64,000 nt of DNA, taken from assembly GCF_011682175.1 (NCBI RefSeq), contig NZ_WHJG01000011.1:62001-126000 (forward strand). The letters run 5' to 3'. Positions within the stretch are counted from its first letter, which is position 1; the number at the start of each line of letters is the position of its first letter. Positions 36,701-44,629 of the stretch are shown in pieces. Origin of the DNA: Massilia frigida. Its GTDB lineage: Bacteria; Pseudomonadota; Gammaproteobacteria; Burkholderiales; Burkholderiaceae_D. The notes under the pieces are model-generated. The model was given only the letters and a program-made list of their open reading frames with translations, searched no databases and had not been told where the DNA came from. The translations under genes and the position numbers were made by a program.

Positions 36701-38278
36701 CTGTCGATCCCGGTCCTGGCCGCGCCCGTGTACGCCGCCCTGATCGCGGCCGCCGGGACGATGGGCGGCGCGCTCGACGCCAGCATCCAGGTTGCCGGCG
36801 GGCGCCAGCGCATGCGCCTGCACCGGGTCGGGGTCGGCGTCGCCGGCCCCGAATTCGCGATGGCGGCCTGGGGCGGCCTGGCCTTTCCGGCCGGCGGCGG
36901 CGACTGGTCGGTGCTGGAAGCGGCCAATCCGGCCGATGCCCCGGCCGCCATCGCCGCCGAGCGCGGCCTGCCGCTGATCCGGCACGGCGCGGCCGGGGTG
37001 CCGAGCGCCGCCCCGTACCGCTTCGCCGATCCGGAAGACTTGTTCAACGAGGCCGCGCCGCAGCGCGACTACGGCCTGCTGCACTCGATGGGCACCCAGC
37101 GCGCCTTCTTCCGCCGCCCGCGCATCGACATGGGCGCGCCGCACCGGATCGTGTCGTCGCAGCGCCCGGTGCTGGCCGATCCGCTGATCCTGGCCACCTC
37201 CACCGGCGCCTTTCCGCGCCAGGCCGAGGCGATTCCCTTCCCGAATGCCGCCTTCGGGCTGGAAGCGCGCGCCGATGGCAGCTGGGTGCTCGATGCGCCG
37301 GCCAGTTTTGCGGCCGGGGTGGCGCGCCGCACCATCCGCAGCGCCGGCAGCGTGCGCAGCGACCTCGATTATTCGGGCGCCACCGTCACCTACACGCTCG
37401 ACACTGCCGCCCCGGTCGCGTGGCGCTTCGCGCTCGACGACGCGCTCAAGATCATGGCGCACACGGCGATGGGCGACCTGCTGTCGATGGCCACCGATAT
37501 CGACGCCCAGGCCGGCCGCGCCACCCGTTTCGCCGATCCGGCCCTGCGCATCGGCGGCCCGTTCGACATCGTCCAGGATTTGTTGACGATCCTCAAGGAC
37601 CTTGGCGTCCCGGCCCAGCCGGAGGTGCGCTTGACCAACGAATGGAAGCTCAGCGTGGCCCTCGAGGTGCCCTTTGTCGATGCCAGCGGCGAGGATTTCC
37701 AGGTTCCTCCGGGCGATCCGTTGCCGACCATCAAGTTCGCCGACACCGGGGTGATGGTCGAGGTGGCCGTGGCGCCCAAGGCCGACGAAGCCAGCCTGAA
37801 ACTGCACGGCTCGCCGATGTTCGCGATCAAATCGGTGCCCGGCCTGTATGTGGTGGCGATCATCGAATTCGAACTGAAGTTGTCGACCGAGACCGGCACC
37901 ACCTACGGCTTCCTGATCGGGGTCGGCATCGCCTACAGCCTGGAGGCCGGGCCGTTCGAGCTGGAGGGTCTGTTCGCGATCACTTTCTTCGCGGTGTTCG
38001 GCGATACCGTGCTTGGGTACGGCGTCGGCTTCCTGGTCAAGCTCTCGGCCGAGCTGCCGCCCATCGTGTCAATTGAATTGTCGCTGGAAGGAAAGCTGGC
38101 GCGCGTGGTGGCGCACAGGGGCTTGCCGGATGAAACGGTGTTCCAGATCGCCAAGCTGGTGTTCGCCATCGAAGTGTCGATCTTCCTGGTCTTTAACATC
38201 TCCCTCGAAGTAGAAACCAGCAAGATCGAAGTCATACGCGGCCCGCTGCTCGAGAGCGACGCCCCCGATATCATCTGA
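33710..38278 (+). CDS. Very large protein of unknown function (1522 residues)
   Basis: I cannot place this protein in any family. The start ATG 33710 has GGAGGA ten bases upstream; an in-frame ATG at 33641 has no ribosome binding site. There is no signal peptide. The N-terminus is Pro-rich. Most of the chain looks like beta-strands separated by Ala/Gly/Pro loops, with many repeating phrases such as LSVSGLALARPQEQ and VQGLDLSLDGRMLVLL. Residues about 1375-1510 differ: long runs of alternating hydrophobic residues (VVAIIEFELKLS, LIGVGIAYSLEAG, ITFFAVFGDTVLGYGVGFL, VFAIEVSIFLVFNISLEV) that resemble amphipathic beta-strands or a membrane-interacting sheet. It is followed after 15 bases by the equally unknown 1150-residue gene. 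High GC and codon use match the host. Confidence 0.85.
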   Translation: MPPRIAPTPLPFGLSEPGSPAPGSAPFTPGTDNASAELLLQLASGEWLGDAAMAPEENRATLRALAAALRNGGPGEGEPLRIGDALVALRRQPVVSTRLEGAAPAWSAGLAAEQRVGPVADQLGRPFWLDLFRPLRQLRFVRSHGGPPVLSLPIVQAPWALGGAYLRTGQTLDLGKGSLWFAASLFTVAPPNVYSGVRIARGSLRFSVDLSLGADEVLLPPGVAFELQLDFDVSAANAPAPGSVLATTGRRSPDGLVIGLGPAGATIAVVGDAGLGLGASTVTLAPAAGPARYRPELNRLVVPMTPDRASVTIGAIGSALFTPSGAAPVAAAGLALPAAPIDPANLGQASGAGALMLELEPGLGATWHAEPRPVELGPVLILLDETRLAISGLAARASGRALRPPLAPMSAPATLAYARIDKSALHFLAGSDGAESVTLTARVEVRLPKPVDVAGNRVGLTLAAAQLVIATTLAGQRSLSVSGLALARPQEQAIAFALTNAVMRATRPRAFFMMGRLDGERIVEGLALTAYGMGGLLPSLPDPYAANTPLGTPFAAAGQGYLLSQFQFGPAGEKLGFVLPQSLAVVPPLAGPGFAGVGVPPTVSATAALNVGDLFDFEAQTKIVLLDVSSNASRFGVAVRPPRRGKQDSVSSAPLKPVTVQGLDLSLDGRMLVLLTLPAVQWEPVRNVPGPEPFPDEVRFANNGVPATIDVPGVELVRINPLAAYDTILGNFALDHPQPSRARFTLPFGMVADVRLQAASPAGRSAEVGEVRPAIDAMRGAHQLRIGALDPALAPGATPALPGFIAQLAVAQPVGGGVPASILGASVTAIVNGYLGLGQPTALVPLTRIDLSGHGESLFSAWANPDEPETGVAAAEFQVLNGRAAHEVVQVKSILLPYFVPVVRIITLGRKGNAVFTREDSGWLPAGEGRYRAAPGSGIVVHPGVVQRATRVSNIRETGSALAAGGMEFVAVYFDTDLILDGAAAPVPARRQLGYVKLSIPVLAAPVYAALIAAAGTMGGALDASIQVAGGRQRMRLHRVGVGVAGPEFAMAAWGGLAFPAGGGDWSVLEAANPADAPAAIAAERGLPLIRHGAAGVPSAAPYRFADPEDLFNEAAPQRDYGLLHSMGTQRAFFRRPRIDMGAPHRIVSSQRPVLADPLILATSTGAFPRQAEAIPFPNAAFGLEARADGSWVLDAPASFAAGVARRTIRSAGSVRSDLDYSGATVTYTLDTAAPVAWRFALDDALKIMAHTAMGDLLSMATDIDAQAGRATRFADPALRIGGPFDIVQDLLTILKDLGVPAQPEVRLTNEWKLSVALEVPFVDASGEDFQVPPGDPLPTIKFADTGVMVEVAVAPKADEASLKLHGSPMFAIKSVPGLYVVAIIEFELKLSTETGTTYGFLIGVGIAYSLEAGPFELEGLFAITFFAVFGDTVLGYGVGFLVKLSAELPPIVSIELSLEGKLARVVAHRGLPDETVFQIAKLVFAIEVSIFLVFNISLEVETSKIEVIRGPLLESDAPDII

Positions 38279-38293
38279 AAACAGGAGCCTGCC

Positions 38294-41200
38294 ATGCCAC
38301 TGCCGATCCGCCTGATCCTGTTTCCCTTCCTGCAAGGCTACGACGGCAATGTTCTGTCGCTGCGCCTGCTGGCCGCGCCGCAGACCGATCCCACCGCCGC
38401 GCCCGCGCCCGGGCTGACGCCGTTCGTCGCGACCGATTTTGAATTCGAGCTGCGCTTCGTAGCCGACCTGGCGCAGCTGCCGACCAGCGGCGCTGCGGCG
38501 ACCGTCATCGACCAGGCGTCGGCGGCGCCCGCGAACGCTGCGGCCATCTGCGCCGCCCTCAATGCGCAGTTCGGGATCGACGCCAGCATCGGCCCCATCG
38601 ACGGGCGCGCCGGTGCCCCGCGCATCGTCAAGTATGCGCCGCCGGCCTACCGGCGCGCAACCGGCTATGGCGGCGAGCATCCTTTCCTGCTGACCGACGA
38701 CAGCTATCACTGCGCGCTCAAGGCGCCGGTGCCGGCCGGGACCTCGGTCAAGGTGACGCCGCCGGTCATGTCGTGGGGCAAGGTGCTGGCGCAGGTATTG
38801 CGCCAGCCGCTGCTGGCCGAAGCGACCGGCCTGGTGCGCCCGTCCAGCGTGACCCCGCCCGCCGATATCGTCGCCGGCGGCGGCTGGCTGTTCGTCACGC
38901 TCAAGGCAGGCAGCCCGTGGAGCGACCTGGCCGGCACGCCGGGCGCGCTGCGCTCCTACGCCACGCGCATCGCACCTCTCAGCGGGCCGCGCGCGCTGTT
39001 TACGCCGGTGCTGTTCCAGGTGGCCGCCGCGCCCGCGCCGGGCGTCGCCTGGGACGACCTGTTCCGCGAATCGATCGAGTACGACGACGGCTTCGCCAAG
39101 GCCGTGTATGCGCGCCAGCCGCCCCAGGCCGATCCGCTGGCCGACGACGAGGGCGAGCGTCCACCCGAGGATCGCGGCATCCAGCTCGGCTGGGACGATG
39201 AGCAGCTCGTCACCTGGCTGAACCGGCAGTTCGACATCGATGCCGACGCGCCCATGGGCGTGATGGGTTATCGCGTCGATGTGCGCGAAGCCGGCACCCC
39301 CGCCTGGGAATCGCTGGTGCGCGCGCGCACCGCCGTCACGCTCGGCGCCGTCGACGCCGGTGACAGCGAATTTGACTGGCGGGTGGAAGTCGCGCCCAAC
39401 CGGCTGATGGGCGACACGGGCAACCGCAGCTGGCTGCCCAGCTACCTGAGCGCCTGGAACGGCCCCTCGCTGATCGGCATCGATGCCCTCGCCGCACAAC
39501 TGCGCGGCCTGCCCGCCGCCGCGCCCGTGGTCCAGGGCTTGCCGCCGGCGACCGCGCTGCGCTACGGGCACAGCTACGAATTCCGGGTCCGCTTCAATGA
39601 CCTGAGCGGCGGCGGGCCCGCGCTGGCCGACGCGCCCCGCAACGGCGGGCCGCAGCCGCTGGCCGCGATCGACTTCCGGCGTCCGGTGCGGCCGGCCGGC
39701 GTCGGCATCGATCCGCCACTGCCGCTGGACGCCGACCCGGGCGCGCCGCCGGCCAGCCTGACGGTCTCGCGGCCCTTGCTCGGCTACCCGGCCTGCCTGA
39801 TGGCGGGCGGCTCGCCAGCGGCCCTGCTGGCCGATATCGCCCCGGCCATGCTGGCCCAGCGCGCGCCGGGCCTGCCCGACCCTGACGTCGGGCAGCTCGA
39901 AATCGTGGTCGAGGTGGCCACGCCGGAAGCGGGCGCCGCCAGCCGCTACCTGGCGCTGTACAGCGTCACGCGCGCGTATCCGCTTGAGGGGCCGTTGACG
40001 CTCGACTTTGCATGGACCGATATCGCCGATGCGCGCGACCTGCCCGCCGCGCCGGCCGGCCCGCTGCCCTTGCCCACCTCGCGCAATGTGCGTTTGCGCC
40101 TGACCCCGCTGGCCGACGCGAAGATTGACTACTATGCCGGCGAGGAGGTGCGGCGCGGCGAAACGCGCCTGGTGGCCATGCGCGCCCCCGCCAGCGACGA
40201 ACGCGGCCTGCTGGTGCAGGGCGGCGGCTCGCTGGTCGAGGGCTTTTTCCTCCAGCCGGCCGAGCTCATCTCCCCGGCGATGATGGCGGGCCGCCAGGCC
40301 GCCGGCCACGGCGACCAACTCCCCGACGATCCGCTCGGGCGCCTGGCCGCCGCGCTCGACCTCGACCGCAAGGACAGGAGCTTGCGGGCGCGCCCCGGAC
40401 GGCGCCTGATAATCGGTGCCGGCGCCCTGCTGCGCCAGGTGGTCGGCCCGGACCGCGCCAGCCTGACCTTCGCCACCGCCAATGACATGACGCGCCTGTG
40501 GCTGGTGGCGGTGGTGCTCGAACTGCGGCGCGACTGGAGCTGGGACGGGCTCGACTATCTGCTGGTCGAACGCGACGGCGCCGAAGTCGGGCGCATCGGC
40601 GCCAGCACCAGCGCCGGCCACGAGGCGCTTGGCGACGCCGAACGCGACAGCTCGGCCCTGGTCTTCCTCGACGCCATCGACCCCAAGCCGGCAGCCGGCG
40701 CGTTTCCGCGCCCCTTGACGCCCACCTACCGGATCACGCCCGTGTTCCGCGTCGCGCCCGGCCAGCAGGATGCGCCGCTGGGCGCGGCCATCGTCTTGCC
40801 GGTGACCACGCCGCCGGCGCAAGTGCCCAAGCTGGTGTCGGCCGGGCTGGCGCTGTCGCCTTACCGGCGCGATCCGGCCTATGCCGCCAGCGAGGAGCGG
40901 CAAACAGCGGTCTGGCTCGAATTCGACCGCCCGCCGCTCGATCCGGAGGACCGCTACTATGCGCGGGTCATGGCCAGCGCGCCGGACCCGGTGCTGACCA
41001 ACCAGTTCGGCAACGTCGCCGCCATCGCCGACTTGCCGCTGCCGGTCGATCCGGAACCGATCCGCCGCATCGTTCCCGGCCAGGGTGACGACCACGCCGG
41101 CCAGGCCAGCATGCAGCTGCTCGCGCCGACATCGAGCCCGCTTCATTTCCTGCTGCCGCTGCCGCCGGGACTGACGCCCGGGTCGCTGGAACTGTTCGGC

Positions 41201-41746
41201 TTCTTCACCTATGAATTCCGGGTCGGTCACGCCGGCATCTGGAGCACGGCGCAGGGCTTCGCGGGCCGGGCGCTGCGCGTGGCCGGCCTCCAGCACGCGC
41301 CACCGCCACTGGCTTGCGCAGTCACCCGCAGCAAGGGACGGCTGACCGTCAGCGCCGCCTTTGCCGAACCGGTGCGCGATGGCCGCTCGCTGCGTCCGGC
41401 CACCCCGGTCACCGATTTGTGGGCGCTGCTGTATGCGCGCGTGCACCAGGCCGATGACGCCGACCGCCGCAATATCCTCTTGGGTACGCGCCGGCTCGAT
41501 CCGGCGCGGCGCCAGCAGCAGCCCGGCGCGGCCGGCGTGGCTGCCGATGGCATGGCCGACTGGTCGAACAATGAAATCAGCGCCGGCCTGGCCCTGCTGA
41601 CCCTGGGCCCGGACGCGCCGCTCAGTTGCCTGGTGGTCGAAACCTTGCCCGGCGAGGTGCCGTATCCCGATCCGCTGGCCGCCCAGCTGGGCTACGAACG
41701 CTTCCTGCGCACGTCCCCGCTGACGGAGGTGCCCGATATCTGTTGA
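38294..41746 (+). CDS. Large protein of unknown function (1150 residues), partner of the preceding gene
   Basis: I do not recognise this protein. It starts with ATG 38294 (AGGAGCC seven bases upstream), 15 bases after the 1522-residue gene, so the two form an operon. The N-terminus LPIRLILFPFLQGYDGN is hydrophobic but not a clear signal peptide. Two segments look like fibronectin-III-type edges: RYGHSYEFRVRFNDLSGGGP (about 432-451) and FFTYEFRVGHAGIWS (about 972-986). The end is ordered and distinctive (GYERFLRTSPLTEVPDIC), with a C-terminal Cys. Overall it looks like a multi-domain beta-sandwich protein rich in Ala, Pro, Arg and Asp. No catalytic motif is visible. Confidence 0.85.
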   Translation: MPLPIRLILFPFLQGYDGNVLSLRLLAAPQTDPTAAPAPGLTPFVATDFEFELRFVADLAQLPTSGAAATVIDQASAAPANAAAICAALNAQFGIDASIGPIDGRAGAPRIVKYAPPAYRRATGYGGEHPFLLTDDSYHCALKAPVPAGTSVKVTPPVMSWGKVLAQVLRQPLLAEATGLVRPSSVTPPADIVAGGGWLFVTLKAGSPWSDLAGTPGALRSYATRIAPLSGPRALFTPVLFQVAAAPAPGVAWDDLFRESIEYDDGFAKAVYARQPPQADPLADDEGERPPEDRGIQLGWDDEQLVTWLNRQFDIDADAPMGVMGYRVDVREAGTPAWESLVRARTAVTLGAVDAGDSEFDWRVEVAPNRLMGDTGNRSWLPSYLSAWNGPSLIGIDALAAQLRGLPAAAPVVQGLPPATALRYGHSYEFRVRFNDLSGGGPALADAPRNGGPQPLAAIDFRRPVRPAGVGIDPPLPLDADPGAPPASLTVSRPLLGYPACLMAGGSPAALLADIAPAMLAQRAPGLPDPDVGQLEIVVEVATPEAGAASRYLALYSVTRAYPLEGPLTLDFAWTDIADARDLPAAPAGPLPLPTSRNVRLRLTPLADAKIDYYAGEEVRRGETRLVAMRAPASDERGLLVQGGGSLVEGFFLQPAELISPAMMAGRQAAGHGDQLPDDPLGRLAAALDLDRKDRSLRARPGRRLIIGAGALLRQVVGPDRASLTFATANDMTRLWLVAVVLELRRDWSWDGLDYLLVERDGAEVGRIGASTSAGHEALGDAERDSSALVFLDAIDPKPAAGAFPRPLTPTYRITPVFRVAPGQQDAPLGAAIVLPVTTPPAQVPKLVSAGLALSPYRRDPAYAASEERQTAVWLEFDRPPLDPEDRYYARVMASAPDPVLTNQFGNVAAIADLPLPVDPEPIRRIVPGQGDDHAGQASMQLLAPTSSPLHFLLPLPPGLTPGSLELFGFFTYEFRVGHAGIWSTAQGFAGRALRVAGLQHAPPPLACAVTRSKGRLTVSAAFAEPVRDGRSLRPATPVTDLWALLYARVHQADDADRRNILLGTRRLDPARRQQQPGAAGVAADGMADWSNNEISAGLALLTLGPDAPLSCLVVETLPGEVPYPDPLAAQLGYERFLRTSPLTEVPDIC

Positions 41747-41864
41747 GCGCCGCCACGCCGGCCGCTACGTGCGGTCGCGGATGACGCTACGCGGCGCGGC
41801 GTTGACCAATGACCTGAACGGCGTAGGACACTGCTGGTCCCCGGTGTATCGACTTTGGAGACCA

Positions 41865-42791
41865 ATGAAAAGTGCATTGGCCATTCTGGCGATTTGCGCA
41901 GGCTTGAGCGCGCTGGCGGCATCGGCCGCCGTGCCATCGCAAGCCGTTCGCGCCAGCGCATTGCTGCGCATGGAGGCGAACGCGCCCAACGTCGAGCGGG
42001 TGCGCGCCGCCGTGCGAACGGCTGTATCGGAAGATGAACAGATCCACCAGATTCACCTGCTCGGCGGCCTGCACACGCGCAGCAATGCTTCCGGCATGAA
42101 CGACGCCATCGTGGGCGAGCTGCGCGCGCTGGCCGCCTCGCCCAGCCGGCGCATCGCGCGCAGCGCCACCTTTCCGCTGGCACTGGCAGTCGGCGCGGAA
42201 GAAGCCATCGAGATCCTGATGCGCGCCAGGCGCAGCGGACGAATGGACGGCGAGGAGGTCGCCGGCGAACTGGCGCGCGCACTGCGCTTTGTGCCGCGCG
42301 ATCGGCAGCTGCGCTACGTACAGCTGATCGCCGCCGAACCATCGCGCTACGCCGTGGACGTGATGGTGTCGAGCTTCGACAAGCGCCTGCTCGACCCCAT
42401 GCTGCCCGAGACGCGCCACGCCATCGGCGAACTGCTGCGGCACGCCCGCGTCGATTTTCCGCAAGCGATCGGCAGTTTCGGCGCAGGGGACGCGTTCCGC
42501 TATGCCGGCTGGCTGCACGCCAGTGCCCTGACCGCGCAATCGGTCAGCGGCCGCCCCTATGCCGACAGCGTGCTGGCGCAGCTGGACGACCCGCAGCTCG
42601 ACCCGCGCAAGATCATCGCCTATCTGGGCATGCCCGAAGGCCAGGCGCTGATGGCCAGCGTCGGCCGGCGCGCCCCCTTTGCCGGCGCGGTGCGGCGCGC
42701 GGACGCCTACGCCCATGCCTTGCCTGGCAGCCTGCACGTCAAAAAACTGGTGGACGTTATCGTCGAGGCCTGGCTCAAACTGCCGGCGTGA
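41865..42791 (+). CDS. Exported alpha-helical protein, hypothetical
   Basis: This 308-residue protein has a signal peptide (SALAILAICAGLSALAASA, cleavage near residue 21). The mature part is helical, with an alpha-solenoid or HEAT-like feel (HLLGGLHTRSNASG, RALAASPSRRIARSATF, ARALRFVPRDRQLRY). No enzyme motif is seen. The start is ATG 41865, eight bases or fewer after GGAG; a frame open to 41769 adds a non-signal extension and is rejected. It lies 118 bases after the large unknown pair, so joint transcription is possible but not shown. Its 3' end overlaps the end of the convergent GntR gene by 17 bases. Confidence 0.7.
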   Translation: MKSALAILAICAGLSALAASAAVPSQAVRASALLRMEANAPNVERVRAAVRTAVSEDEQIHQIHLLGGLHTRSNASGMNDAIVGELRALAASPSRRIARSATFPLALAVGAEEAIEILMRARRSGRMDGEEVAGELARALRFVPRDRQLRYVQLIAAEPSRYAVDVMVSSFDKRLLDPMLPETRHAIGELLRHARVDFPQAIGSFGAGDAFRYAGWLHASALTAQSVSGRPYADSVLAQLDDPQLDPRKIIAYLGMPEGQALMASVGRRAPFAGAVRRADAYAHALPGSLHVKKLVDVIVEAWLKLPA

Positions 42792-43449
42792 CGCGCCCCG
42801 CTGTCAGCTGCGGCAAGGATGCCATCAGGTCGGCGAAGCGCTGCCCCTGGATCATCACGTGGCTGCGGGTGAGCTGTTCCGCCTTCTCGCCGTCGCCGGC
42901 CAGGATCGCCCGCACCACGCCATCGTGCTCGGCCCAGGAGGCGCCGACCCGGTCGCGCACGCGTAACTGCAAGCGGCGGTAGGGGCGCAGGCGTCGGTAC
43001 AGGTTGCGCGTCTGCTCGAACAGGAACTGGTTATGGCTGCCCGCGTAGATGACTTCGTGGAAGGCTTCGTTCTTGTAGAAGTACGCATCCGGATCGCTGG
43101 CATCGCGCGCCTCGCGGCAAGCCTCGTGCGCGGCCAGCAGGTGCACGTGGTCGGCCGGCGTCATGCGGCGCGCCGCCAGCCGGCTGCAGGTCGCCTCCAG
43201 CTCCGACATCACTTCGAACATCTCCACCAGCTGGTGCGGCCCCAGTTCGGCCACCACCGCCCCGCGCCGCGGACGGATCACCACCAATCCCATCGACGCG
43301 AGCTGGATCAGGGTTTCGCGGATCGGCGTGCGCGACACATGAAAGCGCGCCGCCAGTTCGGTTTCGTCCAGATGCTGGCCCGGCGCCAGCGCGCCCACCG
43401 CGATCATTTCTTCGATGGCTTCCCGAAGTGTTGCAGAACGGTTTGTCAA
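42775..43449 (-). CDS. mdcY: GntR/FadR family regulator of malonate utilisation (MdcY-like)
   Basis: This 224-residue regulator has an N-terminal winged helix (ETELAARFHVSRTPIRETLIQL, core at about 31-50) and a C-terminal all-helical FCD ligand domain with the metal-site pattern around FEVMSELEATCSRLAA and FHEVIYAGSHN. I prefer the TTG start at 43449, because GGAGGT sits five bases upstream. The frame is open to 43497, but those codons cover the operator CTTGTATACAAG. It is divergent from the TRAP-mdc operon, whose promoter carries the same GTATAC palindromes. In Acinetobacter, MdcY represses mdc genes by binding ATTGTATACAAT; the same role is inferred here, with malonate or malonyl-CoA as probable inducer. 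Confidence 0.85.
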   Translation of the reverse strand: MTNRSATLREAIEEMIAVGALAPGQHLDETELAARFHVSRTPIRETLIQLASMGLVVIRPRRGAVVAELGPHQLVEMFEVMSELEATCSRLAARRMTPADHVHLLAAHEACREARDASDPDAYFYKNEAFHEVIYAGSHNQFLFEQTRNLYRRLRPYRRLQLRVRDRVGASWAEHDGVVRAILAGDGEKAEQLTRSHVMIQGQRFADLMASLPQLTAGRVTPAV

Positions 43450-43465
43450 ATACACCTCCACACAT

Positions 43466-43477
43466 CTTGTATACAAG
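43466..43477. promoter_or_regulatory. MdcY-type operator 1 (regulator side)
   Basis: The perfect 12-base palindrome CTTGTATACAAG lies 17 bases before the TTG start of the regulator. It is nearly identical to the known MdcY and MatR site core TTGTATACAA, which suggests autoregulation. Confidence 0.8.
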
Positions 43478-43503
43478 AATTCATTCGAGCTACCCACTGT
43501 GCA

Positions 43504-43557
43504 TTGACAGTCTTTTTAGAAACATTACTGTATACATACAAACACCGCTTGTATACA
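43504..43557 (+). promoter_or_regulatory. TRAP-mdc operon promoter with two GTATAC operators
   Basis: TTGACA at 43504-43509 is followed by a -10 region around 43526-43534. GTATAC boxes lie at 43530-43535, within or next to the -10, and at 43551-43556 (CTTGTATACA). They are 21 bases apart, two helical turns, so two dimers could bind the same DNA face and block transcription. Confidence 0.7.
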
Positions 43558-43612
43558 CTTCGCGGCCCATGAGGCGCCGTTGCGCGACTCGTCCCCCAAA
43601 TCTGGAGTAATT

Positions 43613-44629
43613 ATGACCGTTATGACCCGCCGCGCCATCCTGGGTGCCCTCGCCACCAGCCCTTTGTGGATGCAACCGGCCTGGGGCCAGAGCACCAGCC
43701 TGAAGATTTCGCACCAGTTCCCTGGCGGGACCATCAGCGAAGGCGACTTCCGCGACCGCCTGTGCCGCATGTTCGCCGCCGAAGTGGAAAAGCGCAGCAA
43801 GGGCGCCTTGAAGTTCTCGGTCTATCCGGGTTCGTCGCTGATGAAGACCAACTCGCAGTTCTCGGCCATGCGCAAGGGCGCGCTCGACCTGTCGCTGGTG
43901 CCCCTGTCGTACGCCGGCGGCGAGGTTCCGGAGGTGAACATCGGCCTGATGCCCGGCCTGGTCACCACCTACGAGCAGGGTTATAGCTGGAAGAACGCCG
44001 AGGTGGGCAAGGAACTGGCGCGCATCCTGGCCGAAAAAGGCATCGTGATCCTGAGCTGGATCTGGCAGGCGGGCGGCGTGGCCTCGCGCGGTAAACCGAT
44101 CGTGGAGCCGGAAGACGTGCGCGGCATGAAGGTGCGCGGCGGCTCGCGCGAGATGGACCTGATCCTCAAGGCCGCCGGCGCAGCGGTGCTCACCCTGCCA
44201 TCCAACGAAATCTACGCCGCCATGCAGACCGGCGCGATGGATGCGGCGCTGACCTCGTCGACGTCGCTGATCTCGTTCCGCCTGGAGGAAGTATCGAAAG
44301 CGCTGACCACGGGACGCGGCGGCGCGTACTGGTTCATGTTCGAACCACTGATGATGTCGAAGGCGATTTTCGACCGTCTCTCCAAGGAGCAGCAGGCGAT
44401 CATGATGGCGGTCGGCGGCGAACTCGAAAACTTCGCGCGCGCCTCGGCCCAGGCCGACGATGCGGCCGTGGCGGCGGTGTACCAGAAGACCGGCGCCAAA
44501 GTGGTCGACCTGAACGCGGCCATCGTCAAGAAATGGCAAGCCATCGCGCGCACCACCGCATGGACCGACTACCGCGAAAAGAACGCCAACTGCGCCAAGC
44601 TGCTGGCGCTGGCCGAGAAAACCTTGTGA
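43613..44629 (+). CDS. TRAP transporter substrate-binding protein (DctP), probably for malonate
   Basis: This 338-residue periplasmic binding protein has a signal peptide with TRRAILGALATSPLW and cleavage after AWG; the RR pair hints at, but does not prove, Tat export. DctP features are LKISHQFPGG at the mature start, FPGG-like loops, and the ligand Arg in GMKVRGGSREMD, followed by LPSNEIYAAMQTGAMDAA. It starts at ATG 43613 with GGAG upstream, the first gene of the operon. Malonate specificity is inferred from co-transcription with mdc genes, as in the MatPQM TRAP system of Rhodobacter capsulatus. Confidence 0.9.
   Translation: MTVMTRRAILGALATSPLWMQPAWGQSTSLKISHQFPGGTISEGDFRDRLCRMFAAEVEKRSKGALKFSVYPGSSLMKTNSQFSAMRKGALDLSLVPLSYAGGEVPEVNIGLMPGLVTTYEQGYSWKNAEVGKELARILAEKGIVILSWIWQAGGVASRGKPIVEPEDVRGMKVRGGSREMDLILKAAGAAVLTLPSNEIYAAMQTGAMDAALTSSTSLISFRLEEVSKALTTGRGGAYWFMFEPLMMSKAIFDRLSKEQQAIMMAVGGELENFARASAQADDAAVAAVYQKTGAKVVDLNAAIVKKWQAIARTTAWTDYREKNANCAKLLALAEKTL

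Noticed and set aside
43450-43497. Longer GntR regulator start at 43497
   Set aside because: It would place the CTTGTATACAAG operator inside the coding sequence. TTG 43449 has a much better ribosome binding site. Not fully excluded.
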